Origin: JBAYJT01 sp041664965
Lineage (GTDB): Bacteria; Pseudomonadota; Gammaproteobacteria; UBA9339
Assembly (NCBI GenBank): GCA_041664965.1
Contig: JBAYJT010000052.1
Coordinates: 1-9,761 of the forward strand
Direction: 5' to 3'
Length of the DNA stretch: 9,761 nt
Within the stretch, counting starts at the first letter, position 1, and every line of letters starts with the position of its first letter. Below, one piece after another: positions 6,294 through 9,761 of the stretch. A program made the position numbers and the translations under genes. The notes below the pieces were generated by a model. That model had not been told where the DNA came from and ran no database searches. It saw nothing but the letters and a program-made list of their open reading frames with translations.

Positions 6294-6828
6294 AACGCTA
6301 ATCTTAATTTTTTTTCTATTTTTCATTGTTGCCTGCAGCAATGTGCAGAGCAACACGCCAAACAACATGGCGGCAGATTCGAACGTCAAGCTTGGTTTGA
6401 CGTATTTAAAAGCTGGCGAGAGTGATTTAGCGAAGAAAAAGTTACTTTTGGCGTTAGAGGAAAATCCACAAAGCAGTTTAGCTAACGATGCCATGGGTTA
6501 TTTTTTGGAAAGTGTTGGTGATAAAAAAGCAGCGGAAAGTTACTATCAGAACGCTATTGTTTTATCCAATCCAAATGAAAAGGGTGCAAGTTTTAATAAT
6601 TATGGAACTTATCTTTTTCGTTCTGGTAGAGCTAAAGAAGCCTTAAAATATTTTCGTCTAGCTATTGCCGATCCAAAATATTTGCAAGTTGCTGCTGCCT
6701 ACGAAAACGCAGGTTTCGCGGCATTGGCTCTTTCTGATAAGAATTTAGCCCGTTCTTATTTTAGTAAGTCCCTGCAATACGATCCAAAACGCATAAAAGC
6801 GAAGCAAGCTTTGCGTAAATTGCCATAA
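6280..6828 (+). CDS. pilW: PilW/PilF-like TPR lipoprotein (type IV pilus stability family), short
   Basis: A 182-residue lipoprotein: LNFKTLILIFFLFFIVAC carries lipobox IVAC with Cys19. The rest is helical TPR repeats (for example VKLGLTYLKAGESDLAKKKLLLALEENP and ASFNNYGTYLFRSGRAKEALKYFRLAI). In PilW/PilF these form an outer-membrane-anchored superhelix needed for PilQ secretin multimerisation or pilus stability. The assignment rests on TPR type, lipobox and position between rlmN and rodZ, where pilF/pilW normally sits. It is shorter than typical PilF/PilW (about 250 residues) and seems to lack the C-terminal TPRs. No Shine-Dalgarno precedes the ATG at 6280, which lies in a dispersed repeat; a frame from the earlier ATG at 6251 stops after three codons. 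A generic TPR lipoprotein is the alternative. Confidence 0.75.
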   Translation: MLNFKTLILIFFLFFIVACSNVQSNTPNNMAADSNVKLGLTYLKAGESDLAKKKLLLALEENPQSSLANDAMGYFLESVGDKKAAESYYQNAIVLSNPNEKGASFNNYGTYLFRSGRAKEALKYFRLAIADPKYLQVAAAYENAGFAALALSDKNLARSYFSKSLQYDPKRIKAKQALRKLP

Positions 6829-6877
6829 TCGCATAGAATATGGCGAATTTAGTGGCATTTAACGAAAAGAAGAAATT

Positions 6878-7702
6878 ATGAGCGATAATTTAGAAATTGA
6901 ACAATCTGAACAGATTAGCACACCTGGACGAAAGCTTTGTAAGGCACGTGAAGCTTTGGGTCTAACGCAAGAAGAAATTGCGCGAAGGATGTTTTTAAAT
7001 AAAGCTACTATTCAGGCACTGGAAAGTGACGACTATGCGCGTTTTTCAGCTGTGGCATATATTAAGGGCTATCTGGCGTCTTATGCTAATATGGTTGGCT
7101 TGCCCAAAGAGGAAATTTTGCAAGAGTTTGCAAAAATTATGCCAGGAATGAAAGAGCCATCACTTCTAACACCGGAAGTATCCAGCGAAACATCTAAAGA
7201 AATTTTTAGCGCTAAAATCATGAAAATGTTTAGCATTGGCGTGTTTTTTGCTTTGATTTTGCTCGTCCTCTTGTGGGTATTTGGGCACCACAGCAGCGAT
7301 TCTCAACCAGTAGACAATTCTGTTGTGGAAACAAGCAAACCAGCGGATGTTCCTCCATCCAATGTTACACCGGGTAATGTTACGCTAGTACCGTCTAATG
7401 ATAGCGTTCCAGTAGCTCCGCAACCTGATAATAATGCGGCTACTCAAACACTCAATGTAGGTGGTGAACAGGTAGAGGTGGTAAAGGATGCGAGTAATTC
7501 GGAAGATAAACCGAAAGAAGAGAAGAAAAATAAATCAACCAAAGAGGAAAAAAACCAGGAGAGCAGTGGTCCTCCGGTGGTTGATATTAGCGTTCCGCAA
7601 AATTCTTCTGGACTTAAAAAAAATAACAAAGTATCGGCAATGAACTCTTCTTCCTCTCTTTCTGGGAGAGTTATTAATTTATCAGAAAGCTCAGCACGCT
7701 AG
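6878..7702 (+). CDS. rodZ: RodZ-like cytoskeletal HTH membrane protein, lacking the C-terminal domain
   Basis: A 274-residue bitopic inner-membrane protein. Residues about 16-85 form the HTH_25 domain (GRKLCKAREALGLTQEEIAR, then IQALESDDYARF and YIKGYLASYANMVGL) that in RodZ binds MreB for rod-shape control. A basic segment precedes a transmembrane helix at about 117-136. The periplasmic part is a Pro/Val/Asn-rich then Lys/Glu-rich linker (EDKPKEEKKNKSTKEEKN) ending in a Ser-rich tail. The beta-rich C-terminal domain usual in RodZ (DUF4115) is not recognisable, and only 15 nt remain before hisS, so this is a genuinely shorter form (E. coli RodZ has 337 residues). The ATG at 6878 has a weak AAGAAG upstream. 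Position between pilW and hisS supports the name. Confidence 0.88.
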   Translation: MSDNLEIEQSEQISTPGRKLCKAREALGLTQEEIARRMFLNKATIQALESDDYARFSAVAYIKGYLASYANMVGLPKEEILQEFAKIMPGMKEPSLLTPEVSSETSKEIFSAKIMKMFSIGVFFALILLVLLWVFGHHSSDSQPVDNSVVETSKPADVPPSNVTPGNVTLVPSNDSVPVAPQPDNNAATQTLNVGGEQVEVVKDASNSEDKPKEEKKNKSTKEEKNQESSGPPVVDISVPQNSSGLKKNNKVSAMNSSSSLSGRVINLSESSAR

Positions 7703-7717
7703 GATAGGGCTATATTC

Positions 7718-8974
7718 ATGGCAAAAAAATTGCAAGCAATTCGTGGGATGAATGATATTTTGCCAAATGAAACTCCACATTGGCAGCATTTAGAATCAAT
7801 TTTGCAAAATTTAATGGCGAGTTATGGCTACCAAGAAGTGCGCTCGCCTATTCTTGAATCCACCGAACTTTTTGTGCGTACTATAGGCGAAGTTACTGAT
7901 ATTGTTTCAAAAGAAATGTATACCTTCGAAGACCGAAATGGCGATAGTTTGACGCTACGTCCAGAAGGAACGGCAAGTTGTGTACGTTTAGGCTTGGAAC
8001 ATGGTTTGTTACATAACCAAACGCAACGTCTATGGTATATGGGACCGATGTTTAGGCATGAGCGTCCGCAAAAAGGTCGTTATCGCCAGTTTCATCAATT
8101 TGGCATTGAAGTTTTTGGCTTACCTGGTCCAGATATAGACATAGAAGTTTTGTTATTGGCTGCAAGATTATGGCGCCTACTGGGCATTGAAAATAAAGTG
8201 CGTTTAGAAATAAATACCTTAGGTACAAGCGCTTGTCGTGCTAGATATCGTGAGGCTTTAGTAGCTTATTTACAAGATAATATTTCTCAGCTAGATGAGG
8301 ACTCGCAAAAGCGTTTAACTACTAATCCACTTCGTATTTTAGACAGCAAAAATCCTGCTTTGAAAGATTTAATATTAGGTGCACCGAAATTATTGGATTA
8401 TTTAGATGATAATGCCAGAGAGCATTTTAGTCGTTTAAAAGCAATGTTAGATGGTTTGGGAATTAAATACATAGTAAATCCAAATTTAGTGCGAGGTTTG
8501 GATTATTATTGTCATACAGTATTTGAATGGGTTACTGATGAGCTTGGTGCGCAGGGTGCTATTTGTGCTGGTGGGCACTATGATAATTTGGTTGCAGAAC
8601 TTGGTGGACAAAGTACGCCAGCTATTGGTTTTGCTATTGGTTTGGAAAGGTTATTGGCGTTAGTTAGCGAAAATTGGAAATTAGAAGCAGCTCCACATGT
8701 TTACTTACTGATGTTGGGAGAAGATGCTGAAGTTTCTGGGTTTGAATTGGCAGAGGAATTGCGTGATGCGATTCCTACTTTGCGTCTTTTGACCAATTGT
8801 AACGGTGGTGATTTTGCAAAACAGATGAAACGTGCCGATAAGTCTGGAGCTAAACTAGCTTTGGTTTTGGATAAAGCTACGGTAGTGGTGAAATATTTAA
8901 GGCAGAATAAACCGGAAGAAACTCTAAAACGAGCTGATCTTGTGAACTTTTTAAATGAGGAGTGTTTGGCATGA
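7718..8974 (+). CDS. hisS: Histidyl-tRNA synthetase
   Basis: A 418-residue full-length class II aminoacyl-tRNA synthetase that charges tRNA-His in the cytoplasm. Visible elements in order: the N-terminal RGMNDILP; motif 1 region ending RSPILESTELF; LRPEGTASCVR; motif 2 MFRHERPQKGRYRQFHQFGIE; the HisA box LVRGLDYYCHTVFEW; motif 3 AIGFAIGLERLL; and a C-terminal anticodon-binding domain from about residue 325. AGGATAGGG overlaps the rodZ stop and lies upstream of the ATG. The 15-nt gap to rodZ and the ATGA overlap with yfgM argue for one transcript. In many gammaproteobacteria ispG sits just upstream; it is absent here. Confidence 0.98.
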   Translation: MAKKLQAIRGMNDILPNETPHWQHLESILQNLMASYGYQEVRSPILESTELFVRTIGEVTDIVSKEMYTFEDRNGDSLTLRPEGTASCVRLGLEHGLLHNQTQRLWYMGPMFRHERPQKGRYRQFHQFGIEVFGLPGPDIDIEVLLLAARLWRLLGIENKVRLEINTLGTSACRARYREALVAYLQDNISQLDEDSQKRLTTNPLRILDSKNPALKDLILGAPKLLDYLDDNAREHFSRLKAMLDGLGIKYIVNPNLVRGLDYYCHTVFEWVTDELGAQGAICAGGHYDNLVAELGGQSTPAIGFAIGLERLLALVSENWKLEAAPHVYLLMLGEDAEVSGFELAEELRDAIPTLRLLTNCNGGDFAKQMKRADKSGAKLALVLDKATVVVKYLRQNKPEETLKRADLVNFLNEECLA

Positions 8975-9594
8975 GTTACTTGTCTGATCAAGAACAAAAA
9001 GAGATGTTAAAAAAATGGTGGAAAGAATATGGCGTCTCGATTTTAGCCGGAATTGCCATATTTTTACTGACAAGTTACGGTTGGCGTTATTGGCATAATT
9101 ACAAAGTTCAGCAGGTCGCCGCTGCTTCTTTTCTCTATAGCGAACTATTAAGCATGGAAAATTTTGCCAAACCAGAAGAAATGCAAGGTATATCCGATCA
9201 ATTGATAAAAAATTACAAAAATACGACCTATGCTAGTTTCGCTGCATTTTTGCAGGCTAAAAGTTTAGTTGTAGCTGGTAATTACAAAGCAGCTGAAGAT
9301 AAATTAAATTGGGTTGTAAAACATGGTAATAATAAGACTGTGCGTCAGATAGCGCGTGTTAGGTTAGCGCGAGTTTTTCTGGAAGATAAAAAAAATCTGG
9401 AAGCTATAGATGTGCTTAAAAAAATCGAAGATCCGATTTTTACGGCCGAAGTTTTTTCCATCCGCGGTGATGTTCTTTTAGCTCTTGGCAAAAAAGCCGA
9501 AGCATTAGATGCCTATCAAACCGCCTTAAAAAATGTTCAAGCGAGTGGCAATGAAGATCCAATGTTGGAAATGAAAATTGAGCGTGCGAGATAA
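8971..9594 (+). CDS. yfgM: YfgM-like TPR membrane protein
   Basis: A 207-residue protein with a cytoplasmic N-terminus (SYLSDQEQKEMLKKWWKEYG), one transmembrane helix at about residues 22-40 and a periplasmic helical-repeat domain (TPR_21/UPF0070 type). YfgM binds the SecYEG translocon with PpiD and supports periplasmic folding of secreted proteins. The opening SDQEQKEMLKKWWKEYG is typical of the family, and the gene follows hisS as in E. coli. I chose ATG at 8971 rather than the in-frame GTG at 8962 because GAGGAG (8957-8962) is 8 nt before it and it gives the ATGA overlap with the hisS stop, implying coupled translation. Confidence 0.92.
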   Translation: MSYLSDQEQKEMLKKWWKEYGVSILAGIAIFLLTSYGWRYWHNYKVQQVAAASFLYSELLSMENFAKPEEMQGISDQLIKNYKNTTYASFAAFLQAKSLVVAGNYKAAEDKLNWVVKHGNNKTVRQIARVRLARVFLEDKKNLEAIDVLKKIEDPIFTAEVFSIRGDVLLALGKKAEALDAYQTALKNVQASGNEDPMLEMKIERAR

Positions 9595-9602
9595 GGAAAA
9601 TT

Positions 9603-9641
9603 GTGAATCTAAGAGCAGATCTGTTAGGCTGTTCTAACAAA
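9603..9641 (+). pseudogene. Possible 5' remnant of a lipoprotein gene (bamB position)
   Basis: GTG at 9603 is preceded by AAGGA 5 nt upstream and begins 8 nt after the yfgM stop. It reads MNLRADLLGCSNK and then runs into the insertion-sequence end at 9642, ending at TAA 9651. The LLGCSN segment is lipobox-like, and bamB, a BAM-complex lipoprotein gene, normally follows yfgM. However, only nine residues precede the Cys, too few for a working signal peptide, so an internal deletion or chance resemblance is possible. Confidence 0.3.
9622..9639. repeat. Inverted repeat next to the insertion-sequence end
   Basis: TGTTAG (9622-9627) and CTAACA (9634-9639) are perfect complements around a 6-nt loop, two nucleotides before the proposed element terminus. 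There is no U tract, so it is a poor terminator. IS30-family elements are known to favour palindromic targets, which may explain its closeness. Confidence 0.5.
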
Positions 9642-9661
9642 TGTAAATTCTAAATAGAAGT

Positions 9662-9730
9662 GCGACAGCAGATAGGAAGCCTTAAAATAAAAGCTTCCTA
9701 AATCCTAATAACAACAAAAGGAGCTGTCGC
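9662..9730 (+). promoter_or_regulatory. Nested hairpin leader before the transposase start
   Basis: An outer pair GCGACAGC (9662-9669) / GCTGTCGC (9723-9730) ends directly before the GTG start and includes the last G of AGGAG (9719-9723). An inner pair TAGGAAGC (9673-9680) / GCTTCCTA (9693-9700) is enclosed. Formed in a transcript entering from outside, the outer stem would block the ribosome site, a known way insertion sequences limit transposase synthesis. That role is inference. Confidence 0.55.
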
Positions 9731-9761
9731 GTGAGAGATTATAAGCAATTTTCGAAGGAAG
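9731..9761 (+). CDS. N-terminus of a probable IS30-family transposase (partial)
   Basis: GTG at 9731 with AGGAG (9719-9723) 7 nt upstream reads MRDYKQFSKE and continues past the window. Basic, aromatic openings of the form Y-K-Q-[LF]-[ST]-x-E are typical of IS30-family transposases just before their helix-turn-helix, and the upstream terminus fits. Ten residues are not enough for certainty; another small gene starting here remains possible. Confidence 0.5.
   Translation, partial: MRDYKQFSKE

Larger units (their letters stand above)
9642..9761 (+). mobile_element. Left end of a probable IS30-family insertion sequence (truncated by the window)
   Basis: The stretch starting TGTAAATTCTAAATAGAAGT and continuing GCGACAG resembles the IS30 terminus (TGTAGATTC at the tip and a CAACAG-like end) and is followed about 90 nt later by a transposase start. 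The right end and target duplication are outside the window, so the exact boundary is inferred from the terminal TGTA and the break in gene order after yfgM. Confidence 0.55.

Noticed and set aside
9622..9639. Terminator of the hisS-yfgM unit
   Set aside because: A 6-bp stem with mixed composition and no T tract on the plus strand.

Overview
This is a mostly ordinary chromosomal housekeeping segment of an AT-rich gammaproteobacterium. The core is the conserved series ndk, rlmN, pilW/pilF-like, rodZ, hisS, yfgM. In many gammaproteobacteria ispG lies between rodZ and hisS and bamB follows yfgM. Here ispG is absent (15 nt separate rodZ and hisS). The position where bamB would start is cut by what looks like the left end of an IS30-family insertion sequence. 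Absence of ispG, low GC and short PilW/RodZ versions would fit a Legionellales/Coxiella-like lineage (known members use the mevalonate pathway), but that placement is inference.

Layout. 1-562 (minus): 5' part of a small lipoprotein gene that runs off the window. 563-698: a heptanucleotide tandem repeat and a strong bidirectional hairpin terminator. 699-1196 (minus): a Pro/Ala/Thr-rich lipoprotein of unknown function. 1197-1353: spacer with the first copy of a dispersed two-block element. 1354-3906 (minus): tamB, directly preceded by uspA (3907-4350, minus). 4351-4492: divergent promoter region between uspA and ndk. 4493-9594 (plus): ndk, rlmN, pilW-like, rodZ, hisS, yfgM. 9603-9761: a short remnant of a possible lipoprotein start (bamB?), then the IS30-like terminus, a nested hairpin leader and the first codons of a transposase.

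The genes serve envelope biogenesis (TamB, PilW-like, RodZ, YfgM, two lipoproteins), nucleotide and translation housekeeping (Ndk, RlmN, HisRS) and stress response (UspA). hisS and yfgM overlap by ATGA and rodZ-hisS are close, so this end is probably one operon.

The least ordinary content is in the spacers. The rlmN-pilW gap is almost wholly built from repeat modules: a 7-bp tandem array that supplies the last codons and stop of rlmN, a three-hairpin REP-like block, and a two-block element that supplies the pilW start codon. The array and the two-block element both recur, in the same orientation, on either side of the P/A/T-rich lipoprotein gene. I see no CRISPR array, tRNA, rRNA, or recognisable defence or novel multi-gene system.
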